A DNA stretch of 61,462 nt from Terribacillus aidingensis (GCF_900215625.1 NZ_OBEK01000004.1:1-61462); one strand, 5' to 3'. Numbered from the stretch's first letter, positions 45,518 through 53,524 are shown. Numbers and translations are program-made. Notes: generated by a model from the letters alone, not told the origin.

Positions 45518-45690
45518 TGCAGAGAAGGTATAGACTGCTAACGCGAGAATGTCAGGATAACATCTCTATAATTTCTGAAAGTTAAATTATTATCGTTAGG
45601 ATTACTTACAAAACGCATGCAAACTCCTGCTGCTTCCGACATAATAAAACCATATTTCATCTCAAATACATCTTTCCAGGAGGAATTCTA

Positions 45691-47157
45691 TTGGGCTTTG
45701 AAGCTATTTTGGGGAAGGTTAGCGAATATTTATGGAGTGTGCCAATGCTGGTGTTCATCGCTGTGGTGGCAGGTGTTTATACGATTGCTACAGGTTTCTT
45801 GCAAGTAAGATTCTTTAAAGACATGATTACCCAAACATTCACCGGTAAAAGCTCTGCTTCCGGCGTATCACCTTTTCAGGCCTTAGTTATTGGATTGTCA
45901 GGCAGGGTTGGAACGGGTAATATAGCCGGAGTGGCAACAGCGATAGCAGCAGGAGGGCCGGGAGCTGTTTTCTGGATGTGGTTCATTGCCTTTTTCGGAT
46001 CCGCAGCAGCTTTTGCTGAATCGACACTTGCACAGATTTATAAAAAGCGAGTGGATGGAGAATATCGCGGCGGACCTGCTTATTATGCAGAAAAAGGTCT
46101 CGGGTGGAAATGGTATGGCTATATCTTTGCCGTCGTGGCAGCTGTCTCGACTTGTTTGTTAACACCTGGCATACAAGCAAACGCGATTGCAGAAAGTATG
46201 AATAACGCATTTGGCATCACACCATTGATAACCGGAATCGCTTTGGTCGCAATTGTTGGTTACGTTATTTTTGGCGGGATACGCAGAATAGCCTTTTTAG
46301 CCTCTTATGTAGTCCCGATCATGGCATTATTTTATCTGCTTGTAGCAGCTATCGTCATCTTTGCGAATATCGAACAAGTTCCAAGTACATTTGCTCTTAT
46401 TTTTTCTAGCGCATTTGGTGTTGATTCGGCTTTTGGGGGTATTATTGGTGCTGCGATTAGCTGGGGCGTGAAACGCGGACTGTATTCCAACGAAGCAGGG
46501 CAGGGAACAGGAGCTCAAGCGGCTGCCGCTGCCGAAGTTTCGCACCCAGTAAAACAGGGCTTAGTTCAATCTTTCTCTGTCTATATTGATACGCTGCTCA
46601 TCTGTACAGCAACAGCGCTGATGATTTTGATGACAGGCAATTACAGTGTGGAAAATCCAGATGGCGGGTTCCTTGTCGATTATGCAAATGGTATGGAAGC
46701 AGGTGCAGGATATACTCAAGCAGCAGTCGACGGTGTACTTGGCGGATTTGGTTCCGCATTTGTAGCCATTTCCTTGTTCTTCTTTGCTTTTACGACACTC
46801 GTTGCCTATTTCTATATCGCCGAAACAAATCTGTTTTATATCGTCAGAGGAGAGAAACGGAAGATTTTCTCCAATATTATGAAGCCGTTGTTTCTCGCAG
46901 CTGTCTTCTTTGGAACGGTACGTTCGGCAAGCTTTGCATGGACATTAGCGGATATTGGGCTCGGTCTCATGGTGTGGGTTAACTTAATTGCCGTCATCCT
47001 GCTGTACAAACCGACTATCTTAGCATTCAAAGATTACCAGACCCAAAAGAGAGAAGGGTTGGATCCTGTTTTCCGACCGTCACAGGTAGATATTAAGAAC
47101 GCCGATTATTGGGAAGAGCGGGAATTGGAAGAAGAAATGCAGCGGAAAACTGTATAA
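45691..47157 (+). CDS. sodium:alanine symporter (AGCS family)
   Basis: A 488-aa carrier with about 11 helices and the AGCS blocks SGRVGTGNIAGVATAIAAGGPGAVFWMW near residue 70 and GVKRGLYSNEAGQGTGAQAAAAAEVSHPVKQG near residue 260. It takes up alanine or glycine with sodium. The start is TTG, with CCAGGAGG well placed. Monocistronic. Confidence 0.93.
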   Translation: MGFEAILGKVSEYLWSVPMLVFIAVVAGVYTIATGFLQVRFFKDMITQTFTGKSSASGVSPFQALVIGLSGRVGTGNIAGVATAIAAGGPGAVFWMWFIAFFGSAAAFAESTLAQIYKKRVDGEYRGGPAYYAEKGLGWKWYGYIFAVVAAVSTCLLTPGIQANAIAESMNNAFGITPLITGIALVAIVGYVIFGGIRRIAFLASYVVPIMALFYLLVAAIVIFANIEQVPSTFALIFSSAFGVDSAFGGIIGAAISWGVKRGLYSNEAGQGTGAQAAAAAEVSHPVKQGLVQSFSVYIDTLLICTATALMILMTGNYSVENPDGGFLVDYANGMEAGAGYTQAAVDGVLGGFGSAFVAISLFFFAFTTLVAYFYIAETNLFYIVRGEKRKIFSNIMKPLFLAAVFFGTVRSASFAWTLADIGLGLMVWVNLIAVILLYKPTILAFKDYQTQKREGLDPVFRPSQVDIKNADYWEERELEEEMQRKTV

Positions 47158-47172
47158 GCAGGAACCATTTGT

Positions 47173-47203
47173 AACCAAGGATTCTATGCATCCTTGGTTT
47201 TTG
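47173..47203 (+). terminator. terminator after the AGCS gene
   Basis: Stem AACCAAGGAT/ATCCTTGGTT with a 7-nt loop and a T-run. Confidence 0.85.
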
Positions 47204-47283
47204 ATTTTATCTGTAGTCGATTTATTCACCGATAAACTATATTTTGACTATGTTCACACAACTGTAAAAGAACTATTGCAAAT

Positions 47284-47301
47284 TTGTGAAACCGCTCACA
47301 A
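47284..47301. promoter_or_regulatory. predicted Rex operator upstream of the DoxX gene
   Basis: TTGTGAAACCGCTCACAA differs from TTGTGAA-N4-TTCACAA at one position. It lies 122 nt before the DoxX-family start. As the window also encodes Rex, redox control of the DoxX gene is a reasonable inference. Confidence 0.7.
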
Positions 47302-47422
47302 GTAAAAGCATAGCATTGTTATTTCGCTTATACTACAAGTGTAGAAGGAAAAGCGCTAATCCCTCTTGATCTATTATGTGAAAGGTTTAACAAACTAATT
47401 TCATGAATGGAGTGTGGGAATA

Positions 47423-47938
47423 ATGATTGTACAATGGATTCGAAATAGCAAAGTGGCGTCTGGATTGTGGACCGTGATTCGTCTTTATTTAGGGTATGCT
47501 TGGCTATCTGGAGGACTCAGTAAACTGACAGGCGGCGGGTTCGATGCGAGCGGCTTTCTGCAAGGTGCAGTTGCACAAGCTGGCGGAGATCACCCAGCAT
47601 TGCAAAGCTGGTGGGCAGTATTTTTGGAACAGGTCGCTTTACCAAATGCAGGACTCTTCAGCTATTTGGTCATGTGGGGTGAGATATTAGTCGGGATTGC
47701 ACTCCTAATCGGTGTCTTCACTAACTTTGCTGCTCTAATGGGCATCACGATGAACTTCGCTTTCTTATTCAGCGGCACTGTCAGCACAAACGCCCAAATG
47801 GTTCTGCTAACTGTCTTCCTTCTTATCGCTGGCGCCAATGCCGGACGTTACGGATTGGACCGCTGGGTGATGCCTTATCTTAGAGATCATTTGCCAAAGC
47901 ATACACAAAACCGCCCAGCAAAGCCGGTCACATCTTAA
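47423..47938 (+). CDS. DoxX-family membrane protein
   Basis: A 171-aa protein with four helices and DoxX features: RLYLGYAWLSGGLSKLTGGGFDASGF near residue 15, then WGEILVGIALLIGVFTNFAALMG. The tail is basic and cytoplasmic. DoxX proteins take part in thiol or quinone redox chemistry in various bacteria. ATG 47423 preferred over a GTG three codons upstream because of GGAG spacing. A Rex operator lies upstream. Confidence 0.87.
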   Translation: MIVQWIRNSKVASGLWTVIRLYLGYAWLSGGLSKLTGGGFDASGFLQGAVAQAGGDHPALQSWWAVFLEQVALPNAGLFSYLVMWGEILVGIALLIGVFTNFAALMGITMNFAFLFSGTVSTNAQMVLLTVFLLIAGANAGRYGLDRWVMPYLRDHLPKHTQNRPAKPVTS

Positions 47939-47959
47939 CAAGAATATAAAATAGACAAT

Positions 47960-47984
47960 ACAGGCAGCCATACTGGCTGCCTGT
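47960..47984 (+). terminator. hairpin after the DoxX gene
   Basis: Perfect stem ACAGGCAGCC/GGCTGCCTGT with loop ATACT but no T-run, so termination is uncertain. From 47985 to 48275 I see no supported gene. Confidence 0.5.
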
Positions 47985-48275
47985 TCTGCGTGTTGCACTT
48001 CTTATCGGCTCTTTACGAGCAAATCGACGGCTTCCTTCACAAAAGCAGCTGCCTGCTTTTTCATGCATACATGTAAGTTTCTTTTAAATGTTACTTGGCA
48101 TCTAAATATTACGCTTCGAGGCAGCATATATGTGATCTAGCGATTTTCACTTTTACCAAATCAAAATAAATCTAACTCTAAAATTACATTTTCAGGTAAA
48201 TTTGTAGTTTTGTTGGTTGCATGTCGGGTAAGGAAGTACTGTACCACAAATTAAAAATCAGGAGGTTACAGACGC

Positions 48276-48782
48276 ATGCAGAGTTCTAATGTAGTGAGTT
48301 GGCGACTTTCGATTTTGATGTTTGTAGTTGTATTTACCGTGGGTACAGTATTTACGAGTACAGCTCCTGTTGCAGCTGAAGATCAATCGCTAAGTGATGA
48401 ACATAGGGAAGCGCTAGCTAGTGGTGCTTACTATAATCCAGCAACTGGGTTGTATGTATATGACTTGGAAGTAGCTATCAATAACGGAGCTCCTGAAGCA
48501 CAAGCCAAAAATGTAAAAGAATTTCTGGAAAGCCTTTCTCAAGAAGAAGTAAGTCAATTCAATGAGTTGATTGGATTTGATCCATCGGCATACCAAGGGG
48601 AAGGTGAATATAGCATAGCAATTCCCCCGGTAATAATAGCGATTGCGAGCTTTATCGGAGGTGCAGCAGCAAGTAAGCTGCTAGATGAAGTTGCCAATTA
48701 CGGAATAAAGAAGGCATGTCAAAACCTACAAGGAAATTGGTCGCTTTTCGATGATTATTGTCAGACTAATGGTCACGTCTAA
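48276..48782 (+). CDS. secreted two-cysteine protein, bacteriocin-like candidate
   Basis: A 168-aa precursor with a signal peptide (cleavage probably after PVAA near residue 35), an acidic middle part (LSQEEVSQFNELIGFDP, a likely pro-region) and a C-terminal segment. The latter has a glycine/alanine-rich hydrophobic stretch (IPPVIIAIASFIGGAAASK, residues about 118-136) and two cysteines 19 residues apart. The layout recalls precursors of secreted killing factors such as SdpC, although I see no sequence match. AGGAGG lies 10 nt before the ATG. The next gene, 18 nt later, encodes a small membrane protein that could give immunity. Function inferred only. Confidence 0.6.
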   Translation: MQSSNVVSWRLSILMFVVVFTVGTVFTSTAPVAAEDQSLSDEHREALASGAYYNPATGLYVYDLEVAINNGAPEAQAKNVKEFLESLSQEEVSQFNELIGFDPSAYQGEGEYSIAIPPVIIAIASFIGGAAASKLLDEVANYGIKKACQNLQGNWSLFDDYCQTNGHV

Positions 48783-48800
48783 TAATAAAGGATGAGATAA

Positions 48801-49025
48801 GTGAGTATGGGACAAAGAATCTTGGATATACTCGGAAGCACGCCTTTTGCAATATTTATTGCGGCAGGAATGGCAGCAACACGAATTAAGCAACCGTCCA
48901 GCAATGGATCATGGGTGTATGTTGTAATCGAAGTATTGATTTTCTTTACTGTACTTTTCGTTGCTTACAAGTTAGGATTTGCACTTACTAAAAAGGTTTT
49001 GCACAAGTTTAGTAAAGATAACTAA
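48801..49025 (+). CDS. small two-helix membrane protein, candidate immunity partner
   Basis: A 74-aa protein with two predicted helices (FAIFIAAGMAA and VVIEVLIFFTVLFVAYKLGFAL) and a basic end. GTG 48801 has GGATGAG upstream; an ATG two codons later is an alternative. It is the second gene of a bicistronic unit with the secreted protein and is closed by a terminator. No family recognised. Confidence 0.55.
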   Translation: MSMGQRILDILGSTPFAIFIAAGMAATRIKQPSSNGSWVYVVIEVLIFFTVLFVAYKLGFALTKKVLHKFSKDN

Positions 49026-49045
49026 TACTGATATGGCTTGTTCTG

Positions 49046-49083
49046 AAGCTCGTGATACACGCAAAATCATGAGCTTTTTTTAT
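49046..49083 (+). terminator. terminator after the secreted-protein cassette
   Basis: Stem AAGCTCGTGAT/ATCATGAGCTT with a 10-nt loop and seven T. Confidence 0.85.
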
Positions 49084-49154
49084 TATGTGTAAATAGAGAG
49101 GAAAAGCAGCTGCAGTCTATATCTAAGGTATGTATTTATTCGTAATACTTAATT

Positions 49155-49226
49155 GAACCGCCGTATACCGAACGGTACGTATGGTGGTGTGAGAGGACGG
49201 GGTTTAGTTGCCCCCTCCTACTCTAT
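49155..49226 (+). mobile_element. group II intron 3' remnant (domains V and VI)
   Basis: Domain V folds as a stem ACCGCC/GGTGGT, then TA/TA pairs, the two-base CG bulge (49178-49179), TACC/GGTA and loop GAAC (49157-49188). Domain VI follows as GAGAGGACGGGG/CCCCCTCCTACTC with an unpaired A, ending in CTACTCTAT as bacterial introns do. No reverse-transcriptase reading frame or 5' domains remain upstream, so it is a decayed copy. Confidence 0.75.
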
Positions 49227-49293
49227 TTTCCTAGGCGTATCCTAAGCAAGGAAGACTACTCAATTAGGAGATTATTAAAAATAGGAGTAAGTG

Positions 49294-49365
49294 ATGAAAC
49301 CTTTTTGTGGACTTCCGTATGTAGGATTAGTGTTTAATTTGTTGCTCATCCACCGCACAAAATAA
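49294..49365 (+). CDS. 23-aa peptide ORF
   Basis: Starts MKPFCGLPYVGLVFNLLL with the clear ribosome site AGGAG six bases before the ATG. It could be a small hydrophobic peptide or a remnant of the intron's former host gene. It lies just upstream of the 95-codon gene. Confidence 0.35.
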   Translation: MKPFCGLPYVGLVFNLLLIHRTK

Positions 49366-49383
49366 TATAGGAGGTAATTTATT

Positions 49384-49671
49384 TTGGTACTTCTTATAGA
49401 TGCATATAACTTAATTCTCTCATATGCCTATGCGTATAACGTTTCAGAAGATGATATTCAAGCGAACATGGAGCAGTTGCGAAAAAACGACTGGTTTCAG
49501 CAGTATGTAAGATGTGAGCCGTACAGACAGTTATTAATCTCAGATAAAGATGTCCGGCTGCGAATCGGAAAATTGAACAATAAACGTCTTGCTAAAAATC
49601 CTCATAAAGAAAGTTATCAGCATATTGTCGCGAAAGCTTTGCAAAAGAAGATTATTGTGTCAGATGCATAA
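49384..49671 (+). CDS. hypothetical 95-aa protein
   Basis: TTG start with AGGAGG eight bases upstream. The product has a short hydrophobic beginning (VLLIDAYNLILSYAYAY) and a basic C-terminal half. I do not recognise it. It lies between the intron remnant and the mcsA remnant in a stretch of gene debris, so it could itself be a truncated gene. Confidence 0.45.
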   Translation: MVLLIDAYNLILSYAYAYNVSEDDIQANMEQLRKNDWFQQYVRCEPYRQLLISDKDVRLRIGKLNNKRLAKNPHKESYQHIVAKALQKKIIVSDA

Positions 49672-49699
49672 CGCAAACAAGAACTATTTCAAATTGAAC

Positions 49700-49830
49700 A
49701 GAGCTGATTCCTTATATGAGCCAGGCAATAAGATGGCTCAACAGTTTCATAGCAGGAAGCACAATCAAATTTCCCTACACGAGTAAACTCATGATAAGTA
49801 GGCCCGCATTTCGGACAAACAAGAGCTGTA
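49700..49830 (-). pseudogene. remnant of an mcsA-like gene
   Basis: The minus strand encodes CPKCGPTYHEFTRVGKFDC followed by ASCYETVEP. That matches the second zinc-finger block of McsA, the activator of the McsB arginine kinase. No start, no first zinc finger and no mcsB neighbour are present. The normal ctsR-mcsA-mcsB-clpC operon must be elsewhere. Confidence 0.55.
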
Positions 49831-49887
49831 AACGTTGTTGTTCCTAGATATTCTTAACGCTGGGATGACCTATTTATTAAAAACATC

Positions 49888-49924
49888 AAAAAGAAGCAGC
49901 CTCATTATAGAGACTGCTCCTTTA
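49888..49924 (-). terminator. terminator of the rap-phr unit
   Basis: On the minus strand GGAGCAGTCTC pairs with GAGGCTGCTTC across a 6-nt loop, followed by TTTTT. It begins right after the phr-like stop codon. Confidence 0.75.
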
Positions 49925-50065
49925 TTAATCAAGGATATTAAGGGAATGAATTGCGCTTCCAAAGTCGCCCTTCTTACTTGCAAAGCCATCTTCATTTGCT
50001 ACTCCAAGCAAACCACTGACGATAATCGTCCCCACTAGTATTATGGAAAAAATCACTTTCTTCAT
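49925..50065 (-). CDS. Phr-like secreted signalling peptide precursor
   Basis: A 46-codon gene starting MKKVIFSIILVGTIIVSGLL: a basic start, a hydrophobic secretion signal and a polar C-terminal part ending in SLNILD. A strong AAGGAGG precedes the ATG and overlaps the stop codon of the Rap-like gene, so the two are co-translated. This is the classic rap-phr arrangement. In Phr peptides the mature signal is usually the last five to seven residues; here that would be around SLNILD. The exact mature form is a guess. Confidence 0.7.
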   Translation of the reverse strand: MKKVIFSIILVGTIIVSGLLGVANEDGFASKKGDFGSAIHSLNILD

Positions 50066-50078
50066 TATTTATTCCTCC

Positions 50079-51116
50079 TTAGATTATAGCTAGTAGATAA
50101 TATCTGGTTGCAAGCTCATACTGCTTGTTTTCAGTATAATACTGAGCTAACTCTTTCGAATAGTGCCTAATGTTGAACAAATCGTTAATTTTTTGAAAAT
50201 ATTCGATTCCTTCTTGCCAAACGCTCTCAAAGTTAACCTTGTCTTCATATTTCTTATGAAGCATAGCAAATTCCCACTTCATTTTTGTATTGTTGCTGTC
50301 TATACTCTTTTGGAATCCTGCTGTGTAGGCTTTCATGGCCTTCGCAGTTTGGTTGGTCTTCCAATAGGAGTCTGCTAATAAATACAGCGTTTTTAATTCG
50401 ATACGTTCCTGTTTTTTCTCTAATGCCTCTTCCAAATAACGAATTGCGACTGCCGGCAATTCGCGTGTTACGTATAGGAGGCCCAGGTTCAGATTCGTGG
50501 ATGCTAACAGACTTTCATTTTCGATTTTCTTACAAGTGGCTAGAGCTCTGTGAAGATACTTTTCAGCGGTTTCATAATCAGAAAGTTCCATGTAGTTCAT
50601 TCCTTGGACTAGCTCTGAACGTGCCAGTAGGAAATTTAGCGCTTCTACAGAATTAAGGTTCTCGACAGCCTTCGCTGCATGAAGAGCAGATAAAGTTAAG
50701 ATATCCAGAAAGTAGTAGGTCATGGCTTTGATGAGATGAAACTCTCCTAACCCTGCTGGATCAACTACTGAGTTTATACGTTGCTCAGCTTTCTCAAAGC
50801 TCATTAACGCTTCCTCGAATTGTTCTTCGTAATAGTAGATAATCCCTTCAGCAAAAGAATGTTGATATCTATGTACTTCTGTGAAGTTATCTTCATATTG
50901 CCTAGCTCTTGCTAACGAGCGCTTACTTTCTTGGAGTTCTCCAGTAATCGTATAATACCGACTTTCCAATAAGAAATATGAGATAAGTGTTTGTGTATCA
51001 AAATGGTCAGTGTGCTTATTCAACTCTTCATGGATGCTGCGAGCAGCTTCTTTTTTATCAAGCTGAATACTCACAGACCAATTATCCAGATGACCTATCA
51101 TATCAAGACTTTCCAT
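50079..51116 (-). CDS. Rap-like TPR regulator 2
   Basis: A 345-aa helical protein with Rap architecture: an N-terminal bundle and then TPR units such as YQHSFAEGIIYYYEEQFEEALMSFEKAEQ near residue 90, LARSELVQGMNYMELSDYETAEKYLHRAL near 165 and ASTNLNLGLLYVTRELPAVAIRYLEEALEK near 210. Start at ATG 51116 with GGGAGAG; two start codons lie 6 and 7 codons upstream without good spacing. It is followed by a phr-like gene and a terminator. The target protein is unknown; Rap proteins block response regulators or dephosphorylate relay proteins. Confidence 0.77.
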   Translation of the reverse strand: MESLDMIGHLDNWSVSIQLDKKEAARSIHEELNKHTDHFDTQTLISYFLLESRYYTITGELQESKRSLARARQYEDNFTEVHRYQHSFAEGIIYYYEEQFEEALMSFEKAEQRINSVVDPAGLGEFHLIKAMTYYFLDILTLSALHAAKAVENLNSVEALNFLLARSELVQGMNYMELSDYETAEKYLHRALATCKKIENESLLASTNLNLGLLYVTRELPAVAIRYLEEALEKKQERIELKTLYLLADSYWKTNQTAKAMKAYTAGFQKSIDSNNTKMKWEFAMLHKKYEDKVNFESVWQEGIEYFQKINDLFNIRHYSKELAQYYTENKQYELATRYYLLAII

Positions 51117-51137
51117 AGTACAAAGCTCTCCCATCAA

Positions 51138-51643
51138 TAATTATCTATAAGACTACTCTACCTTATTTCAACAATAGAAATATTGGGAATATTTGTAGTG
51201 AAATGCTGGTTAAAATGTCTCTTTTCATCACATGGTTTCTTGTCTGGTGAAGAAAATACAAAAGACCGCAATTTTCGCTCTATCTCGACTGTTCGACTTG
51301 ACATCATAACGCTCATCTTTTTCCTCCAATGTTTTTTGCCTTCAGGATGGTATGGTTCGCAAAGCCAGTGTTCAAGGAGAAAAAGTTTTTACTTTCGTAG
51401 GTTATTCTTATGGCTGTATGTTGCGGAAGATTTCGCTTTTGGGTATGCTTTAGTTGGAGGTGATACCTGATGGCAATTGAGGGAAATGCTCATGCGTCAG
51501 AATTGGCAGCAGCTCACGCAAAGCCTATAAGGAAAGGCGATACTTTGTGTGAGGAGTCAGTTATCTAATCGCCAATGTATCCGTTTCTGTCTAGGCTTTG
51601 CACTTATCAATGCAATTTATCATGATAAGGGAGCGAACAGAAT
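51138..51643. other. no supported gene; scattered coding debris
   Basis: A stretch of about 500 bases between divergent genes. Short open frames such as that at 51183-51470 lack ribosome sites and look random or decayed (a protein-like VQGEKVFTFVGYSYGCMLRK occurs near 51375). The Rap-like gene's own promoter probably lies at 51140-51175. Confidence 0.4.
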
Positions 51644-52300
51644 ATGGATAAACGGAAAACGACAGAACAAGCATTTATTCGAAACGACCAATATAACTTC
51701 ATTGCACGGCAGGTGTCTCATATCATCAATGCCCACGCAACGGTGAATCATAAAGATACCTTGGATGGAGTAAAGCTTCATGCGTTTTCGAAAGTGGAAG
51801 AGATACTGCCAGATTTGACCGAAACGCAGCTTCGTCTGCTTGAAGACATTCTTGAACTAGAAGATGAAAAGGAAGCAGAAGCGTTTCTTGTCAAACTGAG
51901 GGAGTATGTTATCCCATTTCGGCGTGTATCGAAGAAGACAGTAGAGAAACTATTTCCGAAAGCAAAAAAACTGCAGCTGCCAGACCTGGATAAATTGGAT
52001 TTTCAAAAGATTTCCTATATCGGCTGGTTTGATACGCGCGCCCAAAAACAGCACTTAATCGTAGAGTACCAAGGCAAGCTGAAGGGCATTTCCGGCGTTT
52101 TCGATAACAGCGGTACGCAGGGCATTTGTACATTATGTAACAGGCTTGAAGAAGTTGGCTTGTTTGTGACTAGAGTCAGAAGCGGAAAAGAGATGTACGT
52201 GAACCGCGGAAACTATATTTGTAAAGACAGTCAGACTTGTAATGAGAAGCTTACAAATCTAGGGAGAGTGGAAGTTTTCTTAGATCATTTGTTTTCATAA
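51644..52300 (+). CDS. FusB/FusC-type EF-G-binding protein
   Basis: A 218-aa protein with a helical N-terminal half and a C-terminal zinc finger. The Cys ligands lie in GICTLCNRL near residue 162 and NYICKDSQTCNEKL near residue 195, in the spacing of FusB proteins. Such proteins bind EF-G and release it from fusidic-acid-locked ribosomes, giving low-level resistance. AAGGGAG ribosome site. It adjoins the accessory rap-phr region and the conserved ydiK-ydiL block. Confidence 0.85.
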   Translation: MDKRKTTEQAFIRNDQYNFIARQVSHIINAHATVNHKDTLDGVKLHAFSKVEEILPDLTETQLRLLEDILELEDEKEAEAFLVKLREYVIPFRRVSKKTVEKLFPKAKKLQLPDLDKLDFQKISYIGWFDTRAQKQHLIVEYQGKLKGISGVFDNSGTQGICTLCNRLEEVGLFVTRVRSGKEMYVNRGNYICKDSQTCNEKLTNLGRVEVFLDHLFS

Positions 52301-52330
52301 GGAAGTATAGAGGCAGCAGCATACAAAAGG

Positions 52331-52365
52331 AAAAAACCAGCCAAATTAAATCGGCTGGTTTTTTC
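52331..52365. terminator. terminator between fusB-like and ydiK
   Basis: Stem AAAAAACCAGCC/GGCTGGTTTTTT with a 10-nt loop, usable from both sides of this convergent pair. Confidence 0.85.
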
Positions 52366-52572
52366 TTATTTCTTCTTATTCATTTTTTTGATCTTGAAAT
52401 GCAGGCTGAAATAGCGGAACGACATATATAAATCGTAAGCAGCTAGTGCTGATAAAAGAATAGAAAAGAATCCCCAGCCGTTATCTGCCTGAACATGGCT
52501 ATAAGCCCAATACACGAAAAGAACCCCTAAAACCAGATTCAATATCGCTGCGGGTAGTGGCGTACGTATCAT
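52366..52572 (-). CDS. ydiK: YdiK-like small membrane protein
   Basis: A 68-aa protein with two helices (AAILNLVLGVLFVYWAY and FFSILLSALAAYDLYMSF) and a Lys-rich tail. Size, topology and position next to ydiL match B. subtilis YdiK (DUF4305). It overlaps ydiL by four bases (ATGA). Confidence 0.82.
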   Translation of the reverse strand: MIRTPLPAAILNLVLGVLFVYWAYSHVQADNGWGFFSILLSALAAYDLYMSFRYFSLHFKIKKMNKKK

Positions 52573-53294
52573 AAAATTCCTCCAAAGATGATTGTTTGCA
52601 TGTTTTCTAGTTGTTTTTGCATCTGTTCGATTTTTTCAGGCGTCAAGTTAAGCTGAATAATGACGACCATCAAATTCATTAAGCCGTGTGTGATAATCGG
52701 TACAATAATCCGTTTAGTCTGTACATAAAGTGTTGCAAAGATTATACCCATCACGAAGTACTGTAAAAGGTGCAGCAAGTCGCCATGTACAATGCCAAAT
52801 AGAAGCGCTGAAATGAGTACTGCCACAAAGAAATTCGTCCGCTTGTAGATTTCTCCGAAAATAATCTTACGGAAAATAATTTCCTCTAAAATAGGTGCGA
52901 ATACAACTACTATCACCACAAATGCTGGAACTGATTGAATAGCATCCAATATATTTGCTGTATTCTGTGATCCTTGCCTGATATTCAATACATAAATCTC
53001 AATCATACCAGCTATAATTTGTCCAAAATATGCACCGAAAAATCCAATTATAATCCATAGAACTGTCATACCAAAACCAGTTGCACTTCGATCTGCTAGT
53101 CCGCTTTTTTCTTTACGCAGCAGGATAAGCGTAATAATGACAGCTAGTAGAAAGCTGACCACACTCCACCAATAGGATACGGTCGTCAATTCCCAACCCT
53201 TATCTCGCATCCATGGAACAAATGGTAATAGCAAGAGTGAAGAAAGCTGCATCAAAATATATGTCAAAATGATAAAGCTATAGCGTAATAGCAA
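52569..53294 (-). CDS. ydiL: CPBP-family intramembrane glutamic endopeptidase YdiL
   Basis: A 241-aa membrane protein with about seven helices and the CPBP/Abi motifs EEIIFRKIIFG near residue 130, FGIVHGDLLHLLQYFVMG and ITHGLMN. These contain the catalytic Glu pair, Arg and His residues. The start is TTG 53294, placed 8 bases after GAAGGAG; the frame is open six codons earlier at a GTG. Position upstream of groES is conserved with B. subtilis. Confidence 0.88.
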   Translation of the reverse strand: MLLRYSFIILTYILMQLSSLLLLPFVPWMRDKGWELTTVSYWWSVVSFLLAVIITLILLRKEKSGLADRSATGFGMTVLWIIIGFFGAYFGQIIAGMIEIYVLNIRQGSQNTANILDAIQSVPAFVVIVVVFAPILEEIIFRKIIFGEIYKRTNFFVAVLISALLFGIVHGDLLHLLQYFVMGIIFATLYVQTKRIIVPIITHGLMNLMVVIIQLNLTPEKIEQMQKQLENMQTIIFGGIL

Positions 53295-53458
53295 TGTAAC
53301 GACTCCTTCCACCTTACCTTATGTAGTTGGCATCTAACGTATTTTAACATAAGTAAGGGGGAAGTATGTAGCGGCGTGTATTGTATTTGCTCTGTTAATT
53401 CGTATGAAGCTGGCAGGAGAAAGCCATAAATCGTCGAACAACTATCAGAGTGTCATAC

Positions 53459-53490
53459 TTGCAATCCGTTTACGTTTTGATTATTATAAT
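53459..53490 (+). promoter_or_regulatory. putative groESL promoter
   Basis: TATAAT (53485-53490) is perfect; the best -35 is TTGCAA (53459-53464), with a long 20-bp spacer. The transcription start would fall next to the CIRCE element. Confidence 0.55.
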
Positions 53491-53497
53491 AACTGTA

Positions 53498-53524
53498 TTA
53501 GCACTCAACTTATTCGAGTGCTAA
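53498..53524. promoter_or_regulatory. CIRCE element (HrcA operator)
   Basis: TTAGCACTC-N9-GAGTGCTAA, a perfect CIRCE inverted repeat at the start of the groESL transcript. HrcA represses here until heat shock. Confidence 0.97.

Noticed and set aside
48002-48064. 20-codon minus-strand frame starting MKKQAAAFVKEAVDLLVKSR
   Set aside because: Looks protein-like but has no ribosome site and no partner signals; may be a remnant, not supportable as a gene.
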